Positions 47,479-59,439 of a stretch of DNA of 64,000 nt are shown piece by piece. Where the stretch lies: NCBI RefSeq assembly GCF_000204055.1, contig NW_006768802.1, forward strand, positions 308,114-372,113, in the 5' to 3' direction. The DNA is from Melampsora larici-populina 98AG31. Taxonomy: Eukaryota > Basidiomycota > Pucciniomycetes > Pucciniales > Melampsoraceae. A program made the translations under genes and the position numbers. The first letter of the stretch is position 1; each line of letters opens with the position of its first letter. Below the pieces are notes generated by a model. That model saw only the letters and a list, made by a program, of their open reading frames with translations, did no database searches and was not told the DNA's origin.

Positions 47479-49025
47479 ATGCCTAATGAAGATAACAGTG
47501 ACGATGAAGCAGTATTGATTGTTAATTCATCAAAAGAAAAGTTGAAATTGAAATTGAAACCAATCAAAGTAAAAGAAAATAAGGCCGCAGAAGAACAAAC
47601 AGCCAGTGGCGGTCAATGGAATCATGCCAATACTTTATATGTTACTGAAGAAGTCAAACATCAAATGGAGCTCGGGAAAGGTAACGACGGTGGTCTTAAG
47701 AGCGAAGGATGGAAACTTGTCTTGAACAATTACAATTCAAAATACAAAGTCAAGGAGCCTTTGTCTCGATTGAAGAATCACATTCAGAAGGTTTGAACTC
47801 TCATCATTTAACTCATTTCCAATTCGACTGACTGATGGTTTCTTTGTAGTTAAAGACTACTTTCAAGGCGTTTGTTAAGATCATGGACTCTTCCGGCGCT
47901 CCTGGAGTCGATATCGTCACAGGAGAAGTTCATGCTGATAAGGATTGGTGGAATCAATGGATAGTGATGGTACTTTCAATCTTAATATCATTATTTCAAA
48001 CAATTATAGTTTCATCATCTCAATCTAACATTTGATCATATGTAGTCTGGTAACAAGGATGCAAAACCAATCTGAAACAACAGATTTGCAGCATATCAAG
48101 ATATGTTGAGTATCATGCCCAATAAACAATTACGAGCCAATGGTAACGAGGGATTTGGCACTCAAAGCAAGAAGAAGAAAGCAATCACACTCCCTTTACC
48201 AGATGATTCAGACAAGGATCAAGAAGGTATTTGATCATTTCTTTTATCTTATTTCCTTATTTGATCATTTCTTTTATCTTATTTCCTTTGATTTGAATGT
48301 GATCAACACGGGGTTTGACCTTTCCTTCTTAATTGATAGCTCATATCTTATCTGATAATGGCTCCCCTCGAGATCGATCAGATGGATCTCCAACGCACGC
48401 TTCCAATTCACCAAAGGAATCAGACCATGATGACATCAAAGGAAAGAAAGTAGCTTCTTCACAAAAGAAGACGCCCGTAGTAAGTCTCTCATTTAATTTC
48501 ATTGATTCATTTTAAGACATCTTATCCTATCAACTTGATCTTCTTTTGATCTAGTCTCGAATCAAAAACAAATATCACCTCACAGCAGCCGAGATGGCTC
48601 TTGACCCCAATAGCGATGACAACACCCCTGAAAGAAAGTTTGTACGCAGCAAAAGGAGCCCGGTTGGGGCCTCAACTTCAACTGAAAAACAATCCCGAAT
48701 TAGAGGACCCAAGCTTGTTGCTGAATCAATCAGCAAAGCTGTTGATCGAGTGACCAGTCTGGAGGAAAAAAATGATAGTGACAAGGTTGCTGTTGCTAAA
48801 ATCAAAACCAAACAGCATCCGATGCGACAAGAGGCGATGGCAATCTTCAACAAAGAATGCAGCAAAAACCTCAAGCCTCAACATATCATTAAAGTAGCAA
48901 ACGAGTTAAAGAAGGACGATAGTGCTTCATTCTTCTACTACATGGATTCAGCTCATCAATGGAATTGGTTGAAGGATGAAGCTAATGTGTTACATGAGTA
49001 TCAAGACATTCAAGAGGAGGATTGA
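47479..49025 (+). pseudogene. Harbinger Myb/SANT-like protein with one internal stop
   Basis: Exons 47479-47790, 47850-47969, 48046-48226, 48340-48479 and 48555-49025, all joined in frame, 407 codons. The first two exons form the Myb/SANT-like domain: WNHANTLYVTEEVKHQMELG, SEGWKLVLNNYNSKY, LKNHIQK and FVKIMDSSGAPGVD, then DKDWWNQWI. In Harbinger elements this protein binds the termini and brings the transposase to the nucleus. Exon 3 has TGA at 48073-48075 between AKPI and NNRFAAYQDML, where the family usually has a Trp or charged residue. All later exons stay open and splice cleanly, so the loss is recent. Confidence 0.75.
48229..48288 (+). repeat. 30-bp tandem duplication in an intron
   Basis: ATTTGATCATTTCTTTTATC plus TTATTTCCTT occurs twice back to back (48229-48258 and 48259-48288) without a mismatch, inside the third intron of the Harbinger DNA-binding gene. 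Confidence 0.9.
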
Positions 49026-49327
49026 GATGAGCAACAATGAATCATATTCATCAACTCAAGATATTATCATTCTTATGTGTTTTATTTGAATTCTTTTTCT
49101 CTTATCATTAAAAAATAAAATACATATTATTTCAATCTGATAATTTTGTATCGAGCTCAAACAAAAAAAATATGTATATTATATATTACAGTCAATAAGA
49201 ATTTGTGTTTTGCTTTGAAGTAATTGAATTTGATCTTTTGCTCTTGATGATGATACAAATACAAGTACAAATACAAATTGAAATGAAAACAAAAGTGAAG
49301 TGAGTACAAAATTTCATCTGAATCCAT

Positions 49328-50618
49328 CTAAACTCGCCTACGTGCCACCGGTGTGTTGGTGTAGTCTTCAAACATTTGCTCAGCAATAAGATCCCTTTGC
49401 TCGGATGCCTGGGTACGTTGGGTGGGGTTTGGCTCAACCCATTCTTGTTCACCATTATCAGCAGCCATTCTATGTTCCAGTCGCTCTTTCAACATGTATT
49501 CATCAAAGAATTCGTCTTGGCCAGATTCGATTCGTATGATGTTGTTCAATACACAGCATGCAATAACTATCATCACTTGCGTTTTATATGGATCAGAGGG
49601 CATCATCGCCAATATCGGGAATCACATTTTCGAGACCCCAAATATACGCTCAATCACAATTCGGAGGGCCAAATGGCGGTGATTATAAGGTTCCTTTGGG
49701 GTTTGAGGTGTTAAATTAGAATGTTTCCATTCTTGAAGGTGGTATCTTACAGATCAATATGGAGTCAAGAAGCCGGGTACATTAGCGTATCCAGCACCCG
49801 CAACATAGAATCGACCTGGACAAGAAAAAGCTCAATAAGTAATATTTCAATGGAAAGACAAGAGAGAATAACATACCTTGAGGAACAACAAAGCGTTGTT
49901 CTTCGAGTGCTTGGTGCAGGACACGCGCATCAGTGTGTGATCCTTCCAAACCGGCATATACAAAAGTGAACATCATATTGAATGAGCACCCAGCTAAAAC
50001 ATTTTGCAAAAGGAGACCCTTTCGGTTTTGATGAGCCTGTTTACGGTCCTGTGGAACTATGCAGGAGATGTGGGTGCCATTGATAGCACCCACACGGTCG
50101 TCAAAATACGGCGTAAATTGAGGATTGTTTTGAATTTCTTTCGGGCAGATCTCCCCTCCGGTAGGTTGGACTATGTAAATTGATTCTAATGAGGCTATTG
50201 CATGGCATACGTTGTTAAAATAAAGGCTGATTGTATGTCCAGATTGTTGGAAACGCTCGCAGGCCAATCAATTGGTACCCGAGTTTCCAACAATAAATAG
50301 GAAAATCATCACCTGCTCTTCGATGGTGACGCTTTGTTTACGATGGCGGACAAGCTTGCCATCAAGGGCTTTAATCAAGCCCTTGAAAGCGAGCTTGTCC
50401 ATTTGACATAGCTCTAAAAACCGTACGTCGCTTCCCTCTAAGATTTCTTTCGTATACTCATTTCCTCTCAACTTTGATGTTTGACAGGGGATTCTCTGGG
50501 TGGTTATTGAGGCTAGATAGTCTGTTCCGGCTTTGATAATCACCTTGAGAAGGTCAATTGCGGTTCGAAAGGATTTTGATGATCCTGTGGAGGTCGAATC
50601 AGATGAACTCAAGGACAT
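49328..50618 (-). pseudogene. Harbinger DDE transposase, three stops and catalytic Asp lost
   Basis: Two exons on the minus strand, 50618-49877 and 49815-49328, 410 codons. The helix-turn-helix region and the DDE nuclease blocks (DDE_Tnp_4 type) are easy to follow: VGAINGTHI, GLEGSHTDARVL, GYANVPGFLTPY, then LRIVIERIFGVSKM. The normal first block is GAIDGTHI, so the catalytic Asp has become Asn (GAT or GAC to AAT). Stops are TGA at 50268-50270 (before LACERFQQSG), 49754-49756 (before SVRYHLQEW) and 49622-49624 (before FPIL); the family normally has Arg there. The reading frame is otherwise intact, so damage is by point changes alone. Confidence 0.85.
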
Positions 50619-50898
50619 CTTGGGATCTTTAATTTAATTGGGGGTGGAGTCATAGGCAACATCACCTTTGATCTCAAAGGTGATCAAAAGTGAATTATCA
50701 ACGTGATCAATTGCTGAAAACTGTTCCTTATTTGTCTCATTATTGAACGCTTCTTGACCTCATTTTTGACAATTTTTCACAAAACGTCAATTTTCGTTGA
50801 TTTTCATTTTTTTTTAAAAAAAACACTTTTCTACATGTAGAAAAGCGCTGGCACAGAATGCACTTTCTGAGAATGCGGCTTAAGTAAACGCGGCCTAA

Positions 50899-51964
50899 GC
50901 TTATTCTCAAAACCAATGAACTGATACACAAAATAATTGACATCTACATTTTCTCATTGGCAAACACGTCATCAAGGAAATCTTTCAAATCACTCAGTAG
51001 AGATCCTGTGAGGTATAAGTTATAAGTTGATGAGTGCAGTACCTGCCACTGATCATGTACTAGTCAAGATTCAGCTATAGACTACTTTAATCTAATTTGA
51101 TTTTTCTATTGAAGCATTCAAATAATCTTCAGATCACTTGACCTAAGAAATTGTGCACCAATTCTTTTTACCAAAGACAAGAATCACAAACACAAGGTAT
51201 TTCATGCTCAGGTCTACATGCAAATATCAATCTATCCTGAGGCACAGAGAGAGAGAGAGAAACACAACCCCAAAATAGAAATAGGCCTATTGGCCAGTCA
51301 CCAAAATATAAACATTGTGGGTATTTTGTATGAACTAATAAAACTGACTGAAGGTATGAGCTGAATAAAGATATAAGAAAACATTTGAATCTTATAAGGA
51401 ATGTTGTGGATTCTTCATAAATATGATTCAACCGTGATCTACCATTATAGAGGGCAGAGTGATTTAAGAGAATGTTGAATTATTCTTCATCCTAAACCCC
51501 TCCATTCATTGTATGATTTTAAATGTTAAGTGAAAAATGCAGCGTTTGGACGCATCTTGGCAAGCCATAATTGATTTGACTTGCGAATCTTGGCAACTGG
51601 AACACAAGTACTGAAAGATAGAGCGATCTTGGATGGTCCAGGTCGGCTTGCATGTTTCAAGAAAAAAAGCCCTTGATATTTCACATCTTGGTGTTCAAGC
51701 TTTCATGGAGAATGAAACACGATCCAAACGAATAACAAAGATAGTATTGAACGAATGTACAAGTCGGACGATATAAAAAAATAGAAAAGATGCAAATTAG
51801 CCCCTCAAGTTTTCATTTAAGTAGGAAAAGGTTTGGAGGAAGAGAGTCCATGACTATCGGTTGACTTCGGGTATGTAAGGAAGAAACAGATATTCCACTT
51901 CAAGTCAAAGGACTAGCTAACAAATAGTGATCGAAATCCGACTTTCGCGCGAAATTCTTCAGCT
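50899..51964. other. Intergenic
   Basis: No gene is supported. A short GA microsatellite lies near 51246-51262. The right part is the 3' flank of the CPL1-like gene. Confidence 0.45.
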
Positions 51965-53791
51965 TCAATTCTTTCGAGGTACACAGCTACCATTCACTAG
52001 TTCATAGTCGGATAAACAAGAGAATACAAGCTAAGAAGTTGAACCAGATCAGTAACCGAGCACCAGTTGAAAATCATGTTTGAAAGAGTATGGCAAGCAG
52101 GGAGGAATATTTGATCCTTGCACTCACGCAGCGTCCTGCATCACATCCTACGCCTTGAACTCCTTCCAGTGCCCAGCAATCAACTCCAGTTCCATCTGAG
52201 ACACAACCGCCACATGAGTCTAGGGTGAATTCTGGATCCAGACACTCCCAATCCCCAGAAGGTAGTGGGCAAGCAATCTCTGAGGCAGCTGGAGACGAAC
52301 AAAAGAATTGAATTAGATCTTTATGGACCTCGCTATCTCCCATGCATCAAATATCTAGAAGGGGAGGCTCTGCTTTAGTTTGTCTTTTTAAAAACTTACG
52401 ACAGTTGACCCTGTCCTTTTCTGTACGAAGGTACTTCCCGTGTAGCAATTCCTCACCGATCGGGATTTGAGTGATCATGGATCGTTTCTTATGGCTAGAT
52501 TGAGCTCTTTGCGAAGGTGGAAGTACACATTTTCCTCCTGAAAGGACATAGGGACTGTAGCACAAAGTTTATCAGAACAGTATCAATTGAAAAAACAGAT
52601 CGTTGTATCACTTACGAGTGACAGATGCAGCGGGAATGACTGTGATCAAGGTGTAGGTTTGGAGGGCAAATACAATTGTTGCCATCTCGGTTCAAGACAA
52701 GGTTGTTATAACAGACTGTGAGAGGACATGAACAGCGATTGATAAGCGATTGAGGCCGATCGAGTAACCCAGAGGTACCAAAAAATGCGCACCTATTGTA
52801 CATCTTCCGTTGATATCGATGATACCTTTTCCCGTCTCAGGGTCGAGCGGTCCTTGACAGTAAGGCTGCTCGCCAGTAGGAACACCGAGGTAACCAGCTG
52901 GGTGACCATTACCTCCTGAACCTCGAGAGTAGCTAGTTGGAGTTCCACTGGTTCTGGTTGGGTAAATTTCATCGTCACTATCTTTTTCTCTGTCATTTTT
53001 AGCGGAAGGATCTTCATCATCGAAGGTTTGTCCGTCTTTTCCTTCATCAGGATACTCGAACATGGGTGCACGAATGAAATCATCATCATCCGAGCTGCCG
53101 GTATTCGCTTCTTGGTCGCCCAGATTGCTAGCTGCACCTTTACCAGTAGATGAGGTCTTCTCGTGTCTACCCTGGGAAATATGATCCTGGTCATGTCTAT
53201 GTTGATCGGCTGTCAGTTTGGTATCGAGGATTCAAGTTGAGAAAGAACGGGCAAGACCTACTGTTGAGAGTTTGAATGATCTCCATCATCCGACTGAGTG
53301 GGCGAGTAGGAGCTGCCCTCACCTGGACCCATGTTGGTTGCGTATTGAGCTCCGCTCACATGAGGAGTGTTTTCCCGGTAGGAGCCACTTGGTGCTGAAT
53401 ACGGATCGACGCTTGGCCCATTGGAGTCAGAGTCTTGACTTTCATCCGCTGCAGTTTTTGTTGGGTAATGACCACTGGAGTCGTACGCTTCTCCAGAAGG
53501 GGAACTTTCGTATGTGGCGTCTTGCCAGGAGGTTCCTTGGTCTTCTACAGGATGAGGATGGTGGTCAGGTTGGCTGAGAGGGCCTTGGTCGTGGTGCTTC
53601 CCGTCTTTGACATGTGGTGGTTCCTGGTGGTCCTCGGGGGTTTCGATCTCGATCACCACTGGCTCATTGATCCCAGAGGAAGAATATGCAGAAGCGGAAG
53701 CAGAAGATTGGGCATAGGCTTGCGCTGATGCATTGTTGGCAAATGCTAATGCGACCGCCAGAAAAATCACCAAATACGCTCGTGACTGCAT
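51965..53791 (-). CDS. CPL1/priA-like secreted cysteine-rich protein
   Basis: Six exons on the minus strand: 53791-53323, 53209-52793, 52715-52616, 52554-52400, 52288-52128 and 52030-51965. The introns (113, 77, 61, 111 and 97 nt) are GT-AG and keep frame; 455 residues. The start at 53791 was chosen because it gives a signal peptide (MQSRAYLVIFLAVALAFA); an ATG 63 bases upstream would bury it. Residues 26-290 are Ser/Pro/Asp/His-rich and probably disordered. The C-terminal part is the Cys-rich CPL1 domain of basidiomycetes: CYNNLVLNRDGNNCICPPN, then ACPLPSGDWECLDPEF, LDSCGGCVSDGTGVDC, GVGCDAGRC and FSCLSDYELVNGSC. The family includes the Lentinula priA protein and Cryptococcus Cpl1, secreted proteins tied to development or capsule and host interaction. 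It is a candidate wall or host-contact protein here. Confidence 0.85.
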
Positions 53792-54948
53792 TTTTTCTTT
53801 TCGAAAAGGAGGACCGGATTTTTTTGCTTCAGACGCAAGGTTGTCTGCTGACAATCGCCGATAAATATTGGAGCTCGATGTGCTTGTGAAAATGAGTGAA
53901 GTGATGCCGTGTGGGCGTCTATCTGACCGAAGTAAGAGATAAATCGATCAAAAGCGCAAGGAGGATTCAAGTTCACCTTGGAAAATATTTTAGTCGAACA
54001 AACAAAAACGCCTAGTAGCGTGTGCTTGTGATAGAGAAAAGAGCGAAATGAACGAATGGACGCCTTTTGTGAATAAAAGAGTGTAAGAACAGACAGGCCG
54101 GGTGAGTTAGGAGGGTGATTTTGAGACAAAGAATTGATCTAGAAATACTGAGAAGCTAACATTTCCTCAGTCTAATTTCTCAGACGTGTTCCACATCTTG
54201 AAGACCGGTACGCGGAAGATATTAGCGCAGCATTCCATCTGAAACACTTCGTCTGGTATAGAATCTGGATAAGCATTGGAAATTTCCGCTTTTAAACCGT
54301 TGCGGCGAAATTATCAAACCAGCCCATGCTTGACTCGAAGCTCGCAGTCTTTTGTTACATCCATCCATAGCTGTACAGAGACTACGCTAGGCAGCATTAT
54401 TGGTGCCTTCATGGAGTTCATGGGCCTTCATCCTGCGTGAAAAACCCAGTAGCCGAGAAGGAATGAGTTTCATGGGATTCCGCTTACATACGGGCATGTG
54501 GGTATGAAGGAGGTAGTCCAATGAACTTGATCACCTTTGTTGTACGCCATGCCTCAAGGCCATACTTACACGTACATACCCACTTACTTATTATAGGCCA
54601 TACAGGAGGGCAAAGTGATGAGGTCGGAATTGTGCCAACAACGACACCGTCTGAGGGAAGAAGAAAAAAAAGACTCTGAACCCGAAGCGTATATCATCTG
54701 AAGAGTTCGCCTTTTGCCCCAGCCGTCACTGGCAAAGACTGGCTACGAGGTGTGCGAAGCGTCTCAGATGACTCTCAAGATAACAACTCCTCATCTTCCC
54801 AGTTATTGCTCAAGTTACGTAGCAAGGCAGGCCATTGCCAAAATCATATCGACAGGACAAGCGAGCTCTTTGTATAGGCCTGTAATTAACTTTGTAGTCA
54901 TTCTTGTCTATGTTGTATGCCAATTCCAAGTCTCTGGCAGTTCTGGCA
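53792..54948. other. Intergenic, upstream of the CPL1-like gene
   Basis: The presumed promoter of the minus-strand gene. Open frames here (for example 54714-54986 on the plus strand) have no recognisable feature. Confidence 0.45.
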
Positions 54949-55182
54949 CTACATTGTGCCGGTTTTCGTCACAACAAACGGCTTGACTGGAAGCGGTTTG
55001 AATTCAGCTAAGATCATTTTCACCTTGGTTTCATTTTCAAGATATTGCGGAGAACCTCTGTTACTCACAGCAACTTGATTGGAAGGGTTGACTTGAACCC
55101 AGATGACAACAAGTGTTTGATCTGGTAAACTTCGACCCTCTGTCACTAATCGATGCCTGTTGTATGTATAAGAAGTGGCCAT
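54949..55182 (-). CDS. Small hypothetical protein, 77 residues
   Basis: A single-exon minus-strand frame with a fair start context (GAAATGGCC). It has no signal peptide or membrane segment, and its VVIWVQVNPSNQVAVSN stretch looks like beta structure. I recognise no family and it could be chance or a terminal exon of something larger. Confidence 0.25.
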   Translation of the reverse strand: MATSYTYNRHRLVTEGRSLPDQTLVVIWVQVNPSNQVAVSNRGSPQYLENETKVKMILAEFKPLPVKPFVVTKTGTM

Positions 55183-55971
55183 TTCCCTTTGTTGATTCGC
55201 GAAATTTGCATTTCATTTACTTGACTTTTACCATCTTCATCTCCTTCAGGCTGCCTAGCCACCGACTCAACCGCCAATTATCCTCTGTGTGATGCCCATG
55301 GTCATAGTTCCATGGTACGCAAGAGAAATTTTGGTCACAACCCCTTTGTCAATAGCAACAGTAGCAATAAAAGGAAAGACCAAAAGTGAGAAAAAGCCCA
55401 CTAGTGGACGTTGTTGAGCTGAATTGGAAACTGAGAACAATGCACACCTACGCAGAGGAGAACCCTATGAATCCAATGACATGCAGATATTCAAGTATCA
55501 CCAGGAATCAAATCAGATGTAAACCCAATCAAGCTGTTTTCATATATTGAGCATACAATTGACAAAAGAACCCAACTCTACCAAACAAGCCATAACTTTC
55601 ATTTGTCACTTCTGTACAATGATAGACTAATATCATAGGATTCCAATCTTGAATAGAGAAATTCAGATGAGTAGATAGTTGAGAGATCTTGGAATTTATT
55701 TGAAAGGTTGGCAGTACCTTACAAGAGATTTACATTGTTTACATTTATTTCAGAGCAGTTCAAGGTGAGACGTAAGGAAACAGATATATTCATAATATAT
55801 AGCATTTATTGAAAAAAAGGAAGTATTAAAGAAACGATCAAGTTCTCTTGGACGACCAGGAAATTTTGGTCAAGTCAGGCTTGATCTGTGAAGAATGTAC
55901 ATGTAGGTTAGAACGGCGTCGAGGACAAGAAACATAGAATGAGAAAAAGTTGACTTCAAGGATAAAAGAGG
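55183..55971. other. Intergenic
   Basis: No gene is seen. The right part may include a last exon of the RBM18-like gene: an acceptor near 55890 could extend it by about a dozen residues. Confidence 0.4.
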
Positions 55972-57519
55972 CTAACGCACGGGCTTGGCAAGGTCCTTTG
56001 AGGGATTTGATCCATCTTTAAGCTTGGTGGTACGGTGATGGTCATTTGGTAAGCAGATGGAGAGTTTTTGACTATCTGTGTCACCTGGACAATCGTTCTG
56101 AGTAGGAGATGGCGATGAACGGGCGACTGAGGAGACCCGTTCAGATGGAGGATGAAAGTCGGTAGAAGAGGAAGGTAACATTTGTGAATAAGCAGACTCT
56201 GGTATATTGGGGGCGGAGGTGGCTGTATGCGGATCGTCGGGCGGCAGTGGGCCATCAATTTCGGCGGGCAAAGTATTTGATTTGCAGGGAATTTGGTCCG
56301 ATGAATGATCAATGACTTCGGAAGAGGTGGTACCATGGAGGCAATTTTGTCTCATAGGTTTAGAACTAGTCTCAGGAGCCGCCGAAAGGTGCAAGTCGCG
56401 GTTCCGTCGTAGTTGCTCTTTCAAAGTTAAGCCAACCGAGTCTACATGTTTGTGGTAAGGATGAGATGATGTGGATGATTGAGATGAATTGGCTTGGGAG
56501 ATTTGGCTGCCCCGTTGGCCCGTTCGATGAGTTGCCGTGGTATTGCGGGTTTTCGTCGGTGGCGGTGGATTCGTGAGCCATTTCTTAGGATGTTCCGGCA
56601 GCGATGCCGGCTTTGAGGTAATTGCGGAATTCGTGTTAGGGTTTGAAGCGCAGTGATCCGGTGCAGCGAGCTTGGTCTGTTGCATTGAAGCTAGCTTGGC
56701 TTCCAAAGCGGCTATCTTATTGTTGACTCTGTTGGTAATGCAACGAATTTCTTGAGTTGACATGGTGAAAAAATGCTTGGCCTGCTAGCAAAACTATTAC
56801 GCACCCTTTAGGTTGCTGTTGTGATTTCAAGAGTGACAGTGTAGTAGGTCTCGTCGGGTCAAAAGTTGAGCCTCTTCCATTCTGACCATTGTGCCTACCA
56901 TCATGACCAGACTGGTTCTTGTTGTGATAGTTGGGTTTGCTAGAAGTTGTCACTTGTTGCTCTTGGTATTGACTCTGTTTTTCAATGTGATACTCTGATT
57001 TAGGACATACCTGAAATAGATAGGGATTGAAACGAACTGAACGCACCTCGTTTGCAGGAGTCACCAGGATACGTTTACCGCGAAGAGGTTTATTATTCAA
57101 TTCAACCATGGCCTTCAGGGCTTCCTGACCAAGAATTTCAATCAGAAAAGCCAAAAAAAGGATGATCATGGTCAGTAAAGTGAAATTTTGTGGTGATTCG
57201 AATCGTTGCTCAAGTTGGGTACCACTAACATCTTTCCTACTCATCTCGATGAATGCATAGCCTCGTGGTTTTCCTCGGAGTATACCTGATTTGTGAAAGA
57301 GAAAATCTAGTTTTGAAATCTTTCCAAACTTTGAAAACAGAGCAACGAGGGCAAATCTACAAAATAGTTGAAAATAAATCGATTAGAAGAAAGCTTATCA
57401 ATCGAATGAGATCATGGAACATAGACTCACTCATCTACGGCTGGAGCTAGATTCCCAATATATAATCGTGAATCAGTTGAGGTGGAAAGGTTTGTTATCG
57501 ACATTGAAGTTGAGTCCAT
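55972..57519 (-). CDS. RBM18-like RNA-binding protein
   Basis: Four exons on the minus strand: 57519-57431, 57356-57230, 57124-56805 and 56728-55972, all in frame, 430 residues. The RRM spans about residues 18-98: SRLYIGNLAPAVDE (RNP2), LFSKFGKISKLDFLFHKSG, GKPRGYAFIEM (RNP1) and EALKAMVELNNKPLRGKRIL. LDFLFHKSG followed by PRGYAF is the signature of RBM18. A short helix VNNKIAALEAKLASMQ corresponds to the conserved C-terminal helix of that family. The remaining 250 residues are a Ser/Pro/Asn-rich tail absent from the roughly 190-residue animal protein. The role of RBM18 is poorly known. The last exon may instead splice at the GTGCGT near 55977 to a further exon. Confidence 0.7.
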
Positions 57520-58540
57520 GATGGTACAAAGCTGAGAGTCGAAGTTCTGGGGATTGAATTGCCGAAAGTGGATCCATCAAAACCACCTTTCACGTGTTCT
57601 ACTCCAGCATGTCATTGTCAGTCATCCAGTTTCACATCCACCAGACATGTCACTGGTCTCTTGTTCTATCAACTTATGTCTTGTTCTTTATCCTATGTTT
57701 GGATGACTTGCTCATTCATCAGCTCAATGTCTTTCTCTCGTTTTATCTCATTCTGTGAATTAAGCATCATACCTTTCCTATACCCCTCGACTTCGCATTC
57801 GAATCGTCAAAGTCTTATCAAGATTCCTTTCGCCTCGCATTGGATCAGTCCCGCTGAGCAGCGCAGCTTTTGTGGTCTGATGACCAGTTTGTCTCAAGCA
57901 CTGTAACATTTTGAATTTAAAAAACGATTCCCCGCAAGAAAAGCCCGAATTGGCGAGGGATGTGGCAAGGGATCTATGGAACCAAATTTCACTGCTCCTG
58001 TGCCTTTTCTTGAGGCATATTCTACAAGGTTGCAACACACTTTCTGAAGCCACTCAGAAGTCGAGTGATATTATATGGAGTGCTTGATATTTGTGGCGAG
58101 CTCATTTCATTGAAATGTGGGCAGGGTGAAGGACACGCCTCACTTCCACAGCAGTCAACACACTTGATTGTTTCTGGTCATCAAATAATGTATTTTAATC
58201 TTGTGGGCGAACTGCGATTCTAGGTCTCTACCCTTCTCATCCTATGTGCCTCCAAGTCATGACGAGTCAAATTGCAGCTCGCGGACCAAGGCCGACCACC
58301 ATTTTGATTTTATACCCTTTCAATCACCGCACATACTGCTCTCGAAGCCTGCAAGGCCATGAAGCAATGGTGGATGGAAACATCAATTGATTCGAATTGA
58401 TCTTTTGAGAAGATCCTGAACCATATACAATGTTTGTTTCAGATCTGAAAGTTTGTCGGTTGAATGTTGCGGCGCAAGCACGGATTGAGTGGCAAACAAA
58501 TACAAAAAGTAGCTCAAGAAAAACATTGGGAGAACGAGCA

Positions 58541-59439
58541 ATGCATCATCAGACAATGAACACACAGTCCTCGGGAACTATGACTCATGTGCTATTCATC
58601 CTGGCTCTCTTCACCGGGATTGGATGGTTGACTTATAGTTTTACTTTCCCTCAAGTTCATAACACCTTCAGAATCAGAGTTCCTTTTAATATAAATGATG
58701 TGATTTCAAAGAAGTCTTTCAATTCCCAACCTGGACATCAGTGGAGTGTCAGTCTTAACTCAACAAGAACCGAACATATCCTCTCAAAAAGATGCTTGAC
58801 TCTATTCAAGTCAAAATGGAAAGGCTCAAAAGCAAAACAGGTCCCTCAGATTGAAGAGATTCCAAAGATGTGTACCACAAATGGACAAAAAGGAAACTCA
58901 AAGATTGAGATTCAAGAATCGAGTTCAAATATCAAAACTCTTGAAACTGGGAGCTCTCAACACAGTACTCGATATATCAGAAATGAGGCCACGCCCCTTC
59001 GCATCAACGGAAACGGTCAGTTGCTCTGCCTACTCACTGCATATAAACTTGAAGTTGAGATAAATGGTCAATTTGAACCATACTAGCTATGCAATTGCCT
59101 AAGAAATCACCGAGACCTATCGAAGGCAAAGGTAAAGCAATTTTTCAATCCAATCAGAATTGGCCTACAGGCTCTCTACATGAACATAAAAGTCCAATCC
59201 GATATGACGCAGACCTGACAACTGGTATCTTAAGAAGCGCATCAGAGTCAGATTTTCAATTGAGTCCTTACGAAAGATTCACAAATCCTTATGCGACATT
59301 CCACAGAAGTCCAATGAAATTCCCCGAGCGCGAACTAAATTTCAAAAAGGGAGCCAAGGTTTCCAGTAGGACGATTTCTCCGTGGCTCTCTCCGAAACTC
59401 AGTTCCTTTGACCGCTCCTACAGTCAACGCTCTATGTAA
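58541..59439 (+). CDS. Membrane-anchored or secreted basic protein, possible paralogue of the 22216 gene
   Basis: Two exons, 58541-59015 and 59087-59439; the 71-nt intron (GTCAGT donor, ACTAG acceptor) splits a codon and keeps frame, giving 275 residues. An in-frame ATG at 58430 exists, but starts at 58541, 58556 or 58580 put the hydrophobic segment (THVLFILALFTGIGWLTYSF) at the N-terminus, as in a signal peptide or anchor. A dibasic HILSKR near residue 85 could be a Kex2 site. The rest is basic and Ser-rich, with LRSASES and several S-P pairs in exon 2. The anchor, H-[VI]-LSKR and RSASE occur in the same order as in the 22216-23364 gene. No known domain. Confidence 0.65.

Larger units (their letters stand above)
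47189..50895. mobile_element. PIF/Harbinger transposon, full length, 3707 bp
   Basis: The terminal inverted repeat is GGCCGCGTTTACTTAAGC, perfect over 18 bp at both ends. TAA flanks both sides (47186-47188 and 50896-50898). The element has the standard two-gene layout of autonomous PIF/Harbinger elements: a Myb/SANT-like DNA-binding protein on the plus strand and a DDE transposase on the minus strand, facing each other. Both genes carry in-frame stops, so this copy is defective. Confidence 0.9.

Noticed and set aside
52793..53194. 133-residue minus-strand frame overlapping the CPL1-like gene
   Set aside because: The overlapping frame joins the signal peptide and Cys domain through good splice sites; this one is Met/Lys/Val-biased noise.
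57012..57047. A 36-nt intron in the RBM18-like gene (GTGCGT...TTTCAG)
   Set aside because: It is too short for this genome's introns and its length is a multiple of three with no stop, so the frame was left continuous.
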